Origin: Bufo bufo
Lineage: Eukaryota; Chordata; Amphibia; Anura; Bufonidae
Length of the DNA: 64,000 nucleotides
Direction: 5' to 3'
NCBI RefSeq assembly: GCF_905171765.1
Contig: NC_053389.1
Coordinates: 219,610,624 to 219,674,623, forward strand
The position numbers and the translations under genes are program-made. Positions 45,756 through 56,745 of the stretch are shown here, piece after piece. The notes beneath the pieces are model-generated. The model was given only the letters and a program-made list of their open reading frames with translations. It did not search any database and was not told where the DNA came from. The first letter of the stretch is position 1. Every line of letters begins with the position of its first letter.

Positions 45756-48700
45756 TGAGTCTTACCATGTTCTTGGGTGACATTCCATACATTACTACTG
45801 TACATTACCCTAGAGGTTGGCACCTACTCATACAGTGACCCGCCAGGGAGGCACAGACAAGGAGGATGGGAGTGGTGATCGTGGCCCTGAGAGGGGTAGT
45901 AGTACTCACAGTTCCCAGTGGCAGTCCTCCCTCTGGGGGGGGGGGCATGCAGTGTATGACTAGGCGCCAGAGCAAATTTGGGCCCCTCTCCCCGCAACTT
46001 CTTTGCAACCATCTGCTCCTGTGTGTAAGCCTTGTACCAGGGTGGGTTCCCCAGGATACAGCGAAGTCACGAATGAGGAAAGCAACCCCAACACTGGCTT
46101 TTGCCAAAACAGAATTTTACTTAAATGTGGCAGTGAGCACAACCACAAATGCTAGGAACACACAACAAATTTACATACACCCAACCAGAAGGCTGAGACC
46201 CTTGTGCTGCACAGCGCGGCGCCAGCTGATGGATGCCGGAGGAAAGTGCGGTAATTTACCTACTGGTGGGCACAACTAAACAGCCATGCCTTACCTGTTA
46301 TTACCCTAAAAGATCAAGAACAACTGTTTGGGTGTGTGGTACGGGCTAGCCTGCGGTGCAGCACAGCAGCTTACAATCTTACAATGCCCTACAGCATTCC
46401 CCCTCCCATAACTGGTCTTGTAGCACGTGCCTGAGTATTCCTTCTGAGCAAAACGCCAGCCTGGCTTGAGTCTGTGGGGAAGTTTATCAGCTCTCCAATG
46501 TGAAATGGCACTTTAAATTGTGGAGTCCTTGCAATGAACAGTAGCAACACTTGTGGCCTGACACAAACAGAAATCCTATCTAACTAACTACAGGCCTGGT
46601 CTCAGTCTCTAGGATCCTAGGCGCCAACACTGTAATGAGGTGCGTGCACGATCAGTTTTACCGGCCCGGGTCTGCTCTGCATCCGCTGGTGACTGAACTG
46701 AACAAATGCCTCTCCAACAAGCATGCGGTACCACAGTGTATGTTGCTCTGCTCCTCAGCATTCTTGGTTCCTCTGGACAGTATCAGGGTCTTGGACACGA
46801 TCAGCTTCACTTAGCTGAAGCTCTGTTCACTGAGGTATGCTCCCACACCTGGATGTTGACAGATCCTCTGCTCAAACAGTTCCTCAGTCTCAGCTTCCTC
46901 TAAGATGTCTGCTCCCCTTCTTCTACAGGCTTTGTAACTCCACCTCTCATGAATATAGAAAATATGCAGTCTGTTAGATGTGTTTAGGAAACAGCGGCAT
47001 CTTGTGGCCAAACATCAGAATGTCAGTCCAGATCATTTAACTTAACTTACAGTGTTTAGACAATGAGAGCTGTTTCCCCATCTCACACGTGCAACCCCCT
47101 CTTCTCTGGCTAGTCAAGATCGCGCTGTCAGATGAGGTCCGGCAGCCATTCTGTCTGTTTCCTACATGTATATACTGTATGTCATGTCACTGTATATACT
47201 GTCACTTTGTATAATGTGGATATTAAGCTGGGCACAAGGCAGGAGTGCAGGGTTGATGGAGTATGGAGGCAATGATCAGGCTCGTTGAAAATAGTGCATA
47301 AAGTCTCCTTACTCAGTTGATGATGAGAGTAGTAGTACAGGTGGCAGCAAAGTCACAGTTCAGAAGTATTTCACACAGCACTTTTACCCTTAATGGCATT
47401 GTATAGGCAACAATGATAAGCATATTACACTTGACTTTAAGAGATTAAGAGTCGGTTGGCCACAGTGGATCCCAGTGTAGTAGGTGCCTGAGCTAGATTT
47501 GCCTCCTAGAGCAGTGAAGTCACATGCCATAAACAGTAGCTCACTGATGTTATTTTGCACTGCCTTGCAGGTTCTAGACCTTCTCAAGATGTCTATTCTC
47601 TTTGGAATACTTTGATGTAGAAGCTGTTCTTTCATTACAATTTCTATACAAATATAATGGGAAGGTTTTTCCTCTGGTCACCTCAAGCTAACGTTAACCA
47701 CCCCACACACGAACACACTGCTGCTCCCCCTGTGTGGATAGATGAGACACTCTGCATCAGACTGTAAGAATTAGAGATAGAATATTATAACAAGCATGAG
47801 ATTTCATACATAGCCAGCACCTCATCGTGTGAGTGCTGAATGATAATTGTCCTTATAACATTAATATATTAATATTTAATTACTGATGATAATTCTATGG
47901 TAATGGTGCCAATGTTTACAGAGTGGATCATCTGTCATTACATGGCAGCCGTTTTACGGCATTTGTCACAGTCAGGTGTCAGTCAGGGATGCGCTGATTG
48001 ATTCTGACAGTCACTCAAAGGAGAAGACATGCTTTTCACAAATAATCATCTCATTATAGTCTGGCTGCTGTCTGTCTAGCCATTTCTCAGTTAAATCTGT
48101 ATCTAGGAAAGCTGAGTGAAAACCAATAGGGCCAAAATTATATCAGTGATAGGGTTTACCATCTGTTTCCCCTACCTGCAGGAAACATTGTTGTTTCCTT
48201 GACTGGCAGTATAAGTGGACCCACAGCAGTTGCTAGGAAGAGAAGATGATGAGGAGAACTCTACAGGATTCTTTCTCTTCACATTGCATCTCCTTTTAGT
48301 GGCTACTAGTGGGCACCTTGTGCTGCTTATGGGACCTTAAATGGTCACTAACTTTTCACACAACTTGACATAAATCAATAGTATCGGCAAATGTAACCAG
48401 CTCTGTTCCTACTCCCCCCATGCTTCATAAACTAACATTTTCTCTGAATTTTCAGTTAATTCCATCTTCTGAGATTGAGATGGGCTGTTCACTCACTGAA
48501 GGAACAAATTACAATCAACCCAAAGAATTCTATGGAGACAGGAGGAGTTAGATGCAGAGTGAGAAACAAGTAGAGAGACACAGACAGGGAGGCAGGTAAT
48601 AGCAAGTGTTATATCTCTCCCTAGGTGCTTGATTCACATCACTACTGTTCAGTACTTCTCTATAATGTCCCATATGGTGTTTCTCAGTAACAGAGATTTA

Positions 48701-49191
48701 GGGAGCAGAATCCCTGTATTTTTCCATGTGCCCTCATTGGAGCCATAATAACACCTAGTCACCACCCACTAGCTCAGAGACAAATTAGGTTTAAAGATGT
48801 GCCTGCACGAGGAAATAGCTAAAAAAAATGGTACAGGTCATATATAGTGCTATCACTCACGTAAACACGTATGTGGCTTATTTTGCAAAGTCATCTGAAA
48901 ATGTAGGTACTCTTTAATGTTCTAGATAAGTGGTACGTCTAAAGGTGGGAGCCACACCATCGCTGGATTTAAAGACCATGAGGATCTGGGCAACAAGCAA
49001 TGTAAGGTTCTCTGTCTATGGTTTTCACACACATCACTCGTTACTCCAGCTCCATTGCCCTAAACCACCATAGATACTGAAATTAAGGACTTAACTGTCC
49101 TAGATCACTAGAAATACTGACATTAACACTTTCACTGCTGTAAACCAGGGACACTGATATTAACTCCTTCTTTGGCCTAGACAAAGAATAT
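45756..49191. other. No gene recognised; possible LTR relic
   Basis: 3.4 kb without a supported gene. 45830-46950 has features of an LTR-like repeat (GTTCCCAGTGGCAGTCCTCC, a G9 run, and CAAAACAGAATTTTACTTAAA), but ends and target duplication could not be fixed. 47100-49190 is unrecognised and may be the least repeat-like part of the window. Confidence 0.4.
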
Positions 49192-49263
49192 ACATAGTAA
49201 CATAGTATCATAGTATTATAAGGCCAAAAAAAGAAATTTGTCCATCCAGTTCGGCCTGTTATC
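49192..49263 (-). mobile_element. 3' tail of the CR1/L2-type LINE
   Basis: Carries ACATAGTAACATAGTA, AAGGCCAAAAAAAG and TGTCCATCCAGTTCGGCCTG, matching the 3' end of the LINE at 4775-4850. Only about 70 bp of the element remain, so it is severely 5'-truncated. Confidence 0.85.
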
Positions 49264-50065
49264 CATATGGACATGAACCTCTTCAGTGCCCTAGGACACC
49301 AGGGATTCTACCATTAATCCTTTCTTTGTTTTAGGTCACTAGTGACGCTAACACCATGGATGTAGTAGCTGTAGAGCTTACTGGGAATTTTGCCAGAAGG
49401 TACACCCAAGCCCTCCTAACGGCTGCTGGTTAGATTGTCTTGCATGAAACTGGTCCTTGGTGCAAAAAAGGTTGGGGACCACTGCCCTAGACCACTAGAT
49501 ACAGACATTAACCTCATCTTTGTCCTAGACACCCAAGAATGACAGTTTAACCCATTCAGTATCCTAGACACGTGGCTAACTATTTGGGGTGCCGTATTTA
49601 ATTTCTGCCACCTAAAATCATCCAAGTTCCTAACTGCTGTCTTTTCAGATACAAAAAATCCATAGTTTCTTCCATGCAGGAGCTGCACTGCATTTGTGGG
49701 CTGATAGAGTTTAAGGGAAAGGTGAGAGTCCTGGAAATCAGAAGAGAGGTTGGGTGGATTTTGAAGGTATATATAATTTCTTTATTTAGCTGGATCTCCC
49801 CTTTACATGCCCCTCCCCTATGGTCTTCAGAAATGTCAGATGAGTCTAGGACTGGTCCTGTTTTGTAATATTACATGCCTGCTTCTTAGGAAACACAAGG
49901 ATGAACCCTCCACAAGACTTCTGTTATTTCCAGATCACTAGCTCAGATTAATGATGTCTGCTCCAGAGAATGCACTTCACCCCTATTTAGTTTGACTCAG
50001 AGCTTTATTTGAATTGTTTGTGTAGTTTGTATGTCATCGGGGTCTGTTGGCTTCTGCTTGAAGGA
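49264..50065. other. No gene recognised
   Basis: No supported coding region. Several imperfect repeats of CCTAGACACC/CCTAGATCACTAG with TTAACYCYTTC spread over 49080-49570 suggest a degenerate short tandem repeat. Confidence 0.4.
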
Positions 50066-50430
50066 TAAACTTCCCCCACTGATAGCGGCCAATCAATAGT
50101 CAATGATACCAAAATCCAAGAGAAGTGATTATCAGGGCTCAATGCATGGGATTATAAATAATACCCAAACCATATAACAACTAACCAATAGCTTAACCCA
50201 ATAAAAATACACGTGGACACTTTAATGGGTGGAATAAATTACGCCACAGCCATCTATATTAAAGATTAGCTTAAAGTCATTTAACAATAAATCATCAATA
50301 AATTAAATCATCAATAAATTTAATCATCATCAGTATCTTATTAACAAACCAATAATTAGACCAGCCATAAACTCGGCCTAAACTACTGACTCAACTCGTC
50401 CGCTCACCTTATCAGTGAGCAACTTTTATC
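50066..50430 (-). repeat. Terminal repeat B2
   Basis: 365 bp, near-identical to 50850-51214: TAAACTTCCCCCACTGATAG, AATCAATAGTCAATGATACC, ACACGTGGACACTTTAATGG and GCTCACCTTATCAGTGAGC. About 50 bp separate it from A2. Confidence 0.9.
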
Positions 50431-50481
50431 CTCCTTCTAATAAAGTAGCCGTGACAATTACCAAAACAAAAGGGGAAGGGC

Positions 50482-50824
50482 GGGCGGGGCAGCAACCCTT
50501 CCACAGGTACTTGTCTGACAGCGCACGACTGGCAGACACCACTCTTATAAACCCTAACCAGGTCCCAAACCCAAAGCTCCCCACCCAATCCTATACCTGT
50601 TGCTGGGCATCCTTATTTCATTCTGCCCAGCAACGGCATCTAATAGGTCTCTCCCAGACCCAATGAATGACCTCTGCCACTCTGCCCAGTAAACCTACTA
50701 TTTTTAGCCCCTACACCTCACATCTTTGGGGGGAAAAGTTCCCGCCAAAACCCTAAAGGTAAATCTCTGGGATGATTATAATCCCATGAGGATCCCTCCA
50801 TATTTCTTTCCGGGATCCTGACAT
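50482..50824 (-). repeat. Terminal repeat A2
   Basis: 343 bp, near-identical to 52987-53334: CCTTCCACAGGTACTTGTCT, CTGTTGCTGGGCATCCTTAT, TCTTTCCGGGATCCTGACAT. Between A2 and B1 lie 25 bp resembling an internal piece of B (GGGATTATAAATCATACCC). Confidence 0.9.
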
Positions 50825-50849
50825 GGGATTATAAATCATACCCAAACCC

Positions 50850-51214
50850 TAAACTTCCCCCACTGATAGCGGCCAATCAATAGTCAATGATACCAAAATC
50901 CAAGAGAAGTGATTATCAGGGCTCAATGCATGGGATTATAAATAATACCCAAACCATATAACAACTAACCAATAGCTTAACCCAATAAAAATACACGTGG
51001 ACACTTTAATGGGTGGAATAAATTACGCCACAGCCATCTTTATTAAAGATTAGCTTAAAGTCAATAAACAATAAATCATCAATAAATTAAATCATTAATA
51101 AATTAAATCATCATCAATATCTTATTAACAAACCAATAATTAGACCAGCCATAAGCTTGGCCTAAACTACTGACTCAACTCGTCCGCTCACCTTATCAGT
51201 GAGCGACTTTTACC
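50850..51214 (-). repeat. Terminal repeat B1
   Basis: 365 bp, partner of B2. It begins at the end of the hydrolase frame (stop near 51210), as expected for the 3' part of a Ngaro-like element. Confidence 0.88.
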
Positions 51215-51806
51215 CACCGGAACATGCCACCCCACCAACTGCTAACTCAATCATAGCCTGCAAGTTTAAATTAAAAATATCCAAACCAATTGCTGACAAA
51301 TAAATTTTATCTGAAAAATAGAGGCCGGGCAAACCACCTTCAAGGTCCACGTGACGAAAAGAGAATCCCCAGACAAGAGGCATGAAACGAGCCATAATGC
51401 TATTAATTCATATCCTAATCTTATCCAAGTACTTAAAATTAGGATAAGACAACCATAGCAAACGAGGAATCATTTCAGAAAACACAAGACGGGCGTCAGG
51501 AAACAACCGCCTTGTTCTGACCATAGTACTCTTCATACAGAAAGCCAATTCAATGTTGCTGAACTTGCCCACATCATTGGTCCCTGCATGAAAAATAATG
51601 ACATCAGGGTCTGGGTATAACAAACACATCTCCAAAACTATATCCAGTAAACCATCCCATCGCAAACCCCTGACTCCATTCCAATATACTCTAACGACGT
51701 CTGTAGACCAGGACAGATTGTCACCGTACAATCTTTCCAAAGCTCTTCTATGGGCCCAATGCACGAATGAATGGCCGATGATCCATACGGTGAGCCCTGT
51801 GAAAGC
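51210..51806 (-). pseudogene. SGNH hydrolase domain of the Ngaro-like element
   Basis: A GDSL/SGNH-type esterase frame read from about 51806 to 51210 with one in-frame TGA (51408-51410). Block I is WIIGHSFVHWA (candidate nucleophile Ser), block II the Gly in WNGVRGLRWDGLL, block III the Asn in FHAGTNDVGK. In block V the usual D-x-x-H reads SDKIYLS, so the catalytic His appears replaced by Tyr. ARLVFSEMIPRLLW and IGLDIFNLNLQ flank these blocks. The substrate of such domains in retroelements is unknown. The domain is fused in DNA to the truncated gag by the internal deletion, in a different frame. With a stop and a lost His it is unlikely to be active here. Confidence 0.8.
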
Positions 51807-52976
51807 TAATATACGCCTCTAACACATTATCCAGATGTTGAAAAAGACCAGAACATTTCATAGGAAATTTTTCTCCCATCACGCTACAAAAAATACAATA
51901 TGCTTGCAGCCAATTATTAAAAGTTCGGGGAATGGGACGTCTTCTGTCTTCCTCGGACTTATCCACCTGCTTCTCCATTTTCGCAACAAAATCCTTAGAC
52001 GCGGGTAAAAGGGATAATATATCTACGAATTCATTTCTCCATATCTTCTTTCACCGACATGGAGAGATGAAAACCTAAAGGGGATATTTCACACGGCAAC
52101 ATTTCTTTATAACACACTTCAGAAACACCTTTGTGTCTAGAAACCACTGGCCGAGGGAGAGATTCATCACTATCCGCATCCCTACCCACCTCCTGACCAC
52201 TAAACCGCCAAGCGTCAGAAAAATCACCTGCCATACCAGCCGGCTAAGGCGTAGGGGGGAAGGGGGACAAAGTTCTTTAGGGAAGAAAGTACAGAGGACA
52301 ATGAAGCAATGAGAGGACCCAGACCACTGGGACACTCACCACCTTCAGAAGCTGAAGTCCGGACACCTGCAGAGTATTAAGGGAAGTACTGTGGTCCATC
52401 TTCTAAGCACGTACCCTCCTGCCGCCCAACACCTAAGTGGAGCCGCTGGGAGGAATGCTGCAAAGGCCGCCGTCCTTCTCTGCGCCTTCCTCCACACCTT
52501 GGCTGGACCGGAACGGTGGCATCAGCGGAAGCTCTCCCTCCCAAAGGCGTCTCCAGAGCAGCACCTGAACACAAGGATCACAGGAGGAACCAAAATGCTG
52601 GTCAGAGATTCCTGGGGACACAGATTCCAGACGCACTGCTGCCCCTGACGTCATCCTGCTGCTGCTGCTTCCGGCACACCCACTAGCAGAGGAGCCGCGT
52701 CTCTCAAGCATCTTCTTTTCCTGGCCGGACCTGCGTGGGGAAGGAGAAAAATGGGTGCGCTGCCTCTTCTCCCCTCTAGAAGAGCGCAGCGCAGGCATCA
52801 TGGAGGGGGCATCTGGATCCTCAGCCACCTTGTCAGAGACAACACTGGAAGCGCCGACAACCACAGGGACCACCGAACAGGAGGACATCTCAGCAAGGCA
52901 GGACTCAAGCCAGGACGCTGTGTCACCATCTCCAGCGCGCCTCCAGAGTTCTGCGACAGAATCTTCCATCTGGTAA
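51780..52976 (-). pseudogene. Gag-like ORF of the Ngaro-like element
   Basis: Starts at ATG 52974-52976 just inside A1 (MEDSVAELWRRAGDGD). A low-complexity, Ser/Arg-rich middle follows, then VKEDMEK and, after a frame change near 52035, EFVDILSLLPASKDFVAKME and the conserved block RRRPIPRTFNNWLQAYCIF. The same block occurs in the copy at 61853-63530 (RLIPRTFSNWLQAFAIL), confirming one gag family. Near 51800 the frame ends where the hydrolase begins, so the C-terminal part with its expected Cys-His finger is missing. At least two frame changes are needed to follow it. Confidence 0.7.
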
Positions 52977-52986
52977 GAGAGCAGCA

Positions 52987-53334
52987 GGCGGGGACGGAGC
53001 AGCAATCCTTCCACAGGTACTTGTCTGACAGCGCACGGCTGGCAGACACCACTCTTATAAACCCTAACCAGGTCCAAAGCCCAAAGCTCCCCACCCAATC
53101 CTATACCTGTTGCTGGGCATCCTTATTCTATTCTGCCCAGCAACGGCATCTAATTGGTCCCTCCCAGACCCAATGAATGACCTCTGCCACTCTGCCCAGT
53201 AAACCTACTATTTTTAGCCCCTACACCTCACATCTTTGGCGGGAAAAGTTCCCGCCAAAACCCTAAAGGTAAATCTCTGGGATGATTATAATCCCATGAG
53301 GATCCCTCCATATTTCTTTCCGGGATCCTGACAT
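52987..53334 (-). repeat. Terminal repeat A1 with TATA-like promoter
   Basis: 348 bp, partner of A2. On the minus strand it contains GGGTTTATAAGAGTGG (53051-53066) about 80 bp before the gag ATG, a plausible TATA box for the element's transcript. Confidence 0.85.
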
Positions 53335-54033
53335 TCTGTCTAGCATGGAAGCAAATGACAGAATCAGACCTCAAAAAATGTATGCAACTAAATAAATAGA
53401 AACAACACACCAACTACTTAATGGAATAAAAATGGCTGCAGTGCTTTATTAAGGGTAACCATAAATACATAACATTAACCCCTTAGAGACGCGGACGAGC
53501 ATTCTCTTCCTGCGGTCCTTCTATTCCCTCATGTGCGGTGCCGCAATCAGCAACAGCCAGACCCCTGCTGCATCCTCCAGCATCGGTGATAACGCAGATG
53601 GCAGTGGATTAACCCCTTATATGCCGTGGTCAGTTGTGAGGCGGGTCCCCATGCTGTGGTGGCGGGGACCCCAGGGGCGGACATACCGGCTGCACAGAGG
53701 CCCAGTGCGGTGGGGGGGGGCCCATGAGAGGTTTGGTGGCAGGGCAGGGAGAGATGAGCGCTTCCATTGTGGAAGCGTTTATCTCTATATTCATCTGTAT
53801 CGCTGTCCTCAGGACAGCGATATAGATGGATGCTGCAGTGGGGCAGGGGAGAGGTGTTTCCCTTACCCCATTCCTCTGATAGGTTGCAGGCACTAGGCCT
53901 GCAGTCTATCAGAGGCCGTGCAGGCGGCGCAATGACGTCTTTGCACCGCCTGAGCTGTACAGCGCAAGACACAGGCCGGAAGAGGCCTTCACCGCTTCAC
54001 TGAGAGTGTCATGGAGGTAAGTACGTGAGTTAA
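53335..54033. mobile_element. TTAA-family fragment
   Basis: TTAACCCCTTAGAGACGCGG at 53475 matches the end of the 34060-37328 element. Inside are mirrored motifs (GCGCTTCCATTGTGGAAGCG, TATCGCTGTCCTCAGGACAGCGATA-like, CTGATAGG and CTATCAGAG). A TTAA at 54030 could be the other side, but no matching inverted end is visible. No gene. Confidence 0.5.
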
Positions 54034-54039
54034 TTATTT

Positions 54040-55660
54040 TATTTTTTTAACACTATGCTGTTGCCCAGAATGGGGAAGGGGAAGAGGAGCACTATGGGGG
54101 CATCTACTAGGGGGCATTATACTGGCACACATGGGGGAGAGGAGCACTATGGGGCATCCACTAGGGGGCATTATACTGGCACACATGGAGGGAGAGGAGC
54201 ACTATGGTGGCATCTACTAGGGGGCATTATACTGGCACACATGGGGGAGAGGAGCACTATGGAGGCATCTACAGGGGGCATTATTTACTGGCACACATGG
54301 GGGAGAGGAGCATTATGGAGGCATCTACTAGGGGGCCTTATTTACTGGTACAGATGGGAGGTAGCACTATGGCGGCATCTACTAGGGGGCATTATTTACT
54401 GGCACACATGGGGGAGAGGAGCACTATCGGGGCATCTACTGGGAGCCCTATATATTAGAATTATACTGTGTAAGGGATCGCCTCTTATTCGGGGGTCATT
54501 CTCACAATGATCTTCATCGACCACAGGGTTAGGGGCCAAACATTGCTTTTATTTGGCACCTCAGCAAAACCAAAACAAACAATACAAAAAAACACCTGCC
54601 TGGCTGGGCTCTAACTAAACATGAGGACTCCCTACCTCACTGAAAGCCCCATTCACACACAGGAAGAACATGCGGCTTTTCCCAGCCTAACAATCCAGCA
54701 CTTCCAGGCTGTAACAAAGTCCAGTACCTTTTGGGGGATTGTGGCCCAGAAGTCCTCCTGACTCATCCTCCCGACTCTGGCCTAGCGACCGTCGATTCCA
54801 AGACCTCGCGGAGTCCCCCAAAGTTCAGGCTAACACCTAGCCCCGTGGCCCCTCAGCCAGCTCGGCTGAGCCCACTTGTACAGAGCCTTCCCAGGCCTCT
54901 GCTGCACACAGACTCTTCCTCCTCCTAACAGTCTGGACTGGGCTCTTATCCCAGACTGATTGTTCCACCTGGTGCGACCTCTGACCTGCTGATTGACAGC
55001 GAAGAAATGGAAACTCCTGCCATATCCCTCCCCTAGCAGCCGTGAGGCCTGTCACTGCCTCACAACTGGCACTATGGGGGGGGGGGGGGGGGAGGTAGAG
55101 GAGTCATATGTGGGCATCTACTGGGGGCCCTATATATTGGCATTATATACTGTCACACATGGGGGGCATTATGGAGAAGTGGGGGAGAGGAGCACTATGG
55201 GGGCATGTGCTGGGGGGCATTATATAGGGGGATTTTATACTGGCACAAACTATATGTGCAATATGGGGGTGGGGATGAGTACCATAGTGGCATTTTATAC
55301 TGGCATACATTATATGGGCACTATGGGGAAGGGGGGAAGAGGAACATTATCGAGGCATCTACTTGGGGAACTCTATAGTGGTATTTTATACTGGATCATT
55401 ATGTCAGGCAACATGGAAAGGGGGGAGGAGCACTATGGGGGCATCTACTAGGGGCACTATATAGGAGTATTTTATACTGGTGCAAAATTATGGGACACTA
55501 TGGGGACATTGGCTCAACTGGGGGCACTAAGAGTTTTTTTGGGGGGACACACAGTAGGGGGCATTGGCACACATTATGAGGGCACTATACGGACATTGGC
55601 TCTACTAGGGGCACTAAGAGAAGGTATTTTTTTTACTGCCACACAATAGGGCATTTTTTT
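54040..55660. repeat. ~55-60-bp minisatellite split by a solo LTR
   Basis: 54080-54468 and 55065-55660 have units of GAGGAGCACTATGGGGGCAT, CTACTAGGGGGCATTATACT and GGCACACATGGGGGA. The right-hand part is more diverged and contains a G run of about 15 at 55078. Repeating small open frames rich in His/Gly/Thr here are by-products of the repeat. Confidence 0.88.
54469..55064 (-). mobile_element. Solo LTR, 596 bp
   Basis: Starts TGTAAGGGAT and ends CTGCCTCACA (TGT/ACA ends) with a perfect 4-bp duplication ACTG on both sides (54465-54468, 55065-55068). It interrupts the minisatellite unit TATACTGGCAC. On the minus strand CCAAATAAAAGC (near 54552) is a likely polyadenylation signal, giving the orientation. 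Confidence 0.8.
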
Positions 55661-56032
55661 GTATCATTATTTTTGGGGGACTTTATGTTTATTAGTGTCA
55701 GGGACATACTTGCTGGGCGCAGTTAATTTTTTGGGGCACTGTGTGCCAATAATTATTGAAGGGGCACTATCTGGTACTAGAATTTTCAGGGGGTTTATCT
55801 GTTTCTCCAGTATAGTATTGGGGAGCACAGCAGGCACAGGATGGGGTGTTCAGAAGGTTGGAGGATGTTGGAAAAGTAGAAAACTAAGATGTCTGTCTGT
55901 CAGTCAAACTCTGCAGAGAGAAGAGACGGCTGAAAGGAATCATCATGGTGATCTGGTCTGAAAGGAGAAGATGAGGAAAGAGAAGATCTAAGAAGACTTC
56001 ATTGGATGTACAAGGTATGTGGCACTGTATTA
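55661..56032. other. No gene recognised
   Basis: Unrecognised sequence between minisatellite and MITE; no supported coding region. Confidence 0.4.
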
Positions 56033-56281
56033 GACTACTATTACATCTGCGTTAGTGATTCTGGCAGGCTGTTCCAGCTGAGAACAGCCTGCCGGAATTC
56101 ACTGGATCCGGCACTGCTGTATGCAGACGGAATGCCCGCCGGCCCCATTAACTATAATGGGGTACGGTAGACATCCGGCCACAATCTGGCAAAAATGCAG
56201 AGAATCAGCGGGAAATAAACCACTGCATGCTGTGGTTTGTGTCCGGACGGATCGTAGTGCCGCGGGTGTGAAAGTAGCCTT
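56033..56281. mobile_element. MITE, GCTACTTTCACAC-type ends
   Basis: Left GACTACTATTACATCTGCG and right CGCGGGTGTGAAAGTAGCC are imperfect inverted ends; inside is the palindrome GCAGGCTGTTCCAGCTGAGAAC / CAGCCTGC. Related to 7932-8405. Confidence 0.6.
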
Positions 56282-56745
56282 AACTTGTATGTTTTGTATT
56301 GCTGTATTAAATATTAGGAGGGAATAGTTTAGGTTGAGAATTTAGCATGGGGGTGGAGGGGCCCAGGCACATTCTTTGCACAGAGGCCCTCTGCTGTCTG
56401 TGTCCGCCCATGGGGGACCCGATGGTTGCCATGGCAGACCCAAGCCTTTTTAAAGGTCTTGGGGCCTGGCAGCTAAGGAGGCTTATGAGGCCCAGCCCCT
56501 AGGCTTATGGTCAATGCAGTAAAATACAGATGTATTGTGCTGCATTGAAACAGGGATCAGACCCTGTAATGTTGAAGTCCCATAGTGGGACAAAAATAAA
56601 AAAATAATAAAAGTGACATTTTTTAACAGTTAAAAAAAAATAAAAAAATAGTGGTAGGTTGTGGTGGCTCACTAGCAAGTAGTTAAGGTATGGTGCTGCA
56701 AGCTCATATAGAGGGAATCATCCCACCCTCTCTTAAAGGCAAATG
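56282..56745. repeat. TTAA-family fragment, left of palindrome
   Basis: 56560-56645 (GAAGTCCCATAGTGGGACAAAAAT, AAAAGTGACATTTTTTAA) matches 34563-34680 of the TTAA-bounded element. The same element appears to resume after the palindrome at 58177. No gene. Confidence 0.55.

Larger units (their letters stand above)
50066..53334 (-). mobile_element. Ngaro-like retroelement with split direct repeats, internally deleted
   Basis: On the minus strand the order is A1 (53334-52987), gag-like region, SGNH hydrolase, B1 (51214-50850), A2 (50824-50482), B2 (50430-50066), with A1 like A2 and B1 like B2. This A1-coding-B1-A2-B2 plan is the split-direct-repeat structure known for Ngaro/PAT-type tyrosine-recombinase retrotransposons, and an SGNH hydrolase is known from Ngaro elements. 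Reverse transcriptase, RNase H and recombinase are absent: gag runs straight into the hydrolase near 51780, so about the middle of the element is deleted. Mobility would need proteins from another copy. Confidence 0.72.

Noticed and set aside
45288..45823. Three long Ser/Phe/Leu-rich frames on the minus strand
   Set aside because: They are by-products of a GA-rich tract that is open in several frames at once.
54055..55451. His/Gly-rich repetitive proteins (ASTRGHYTGTHGG)
   Set aside because: Translations of a ~57-bp minisatellite in several frames.
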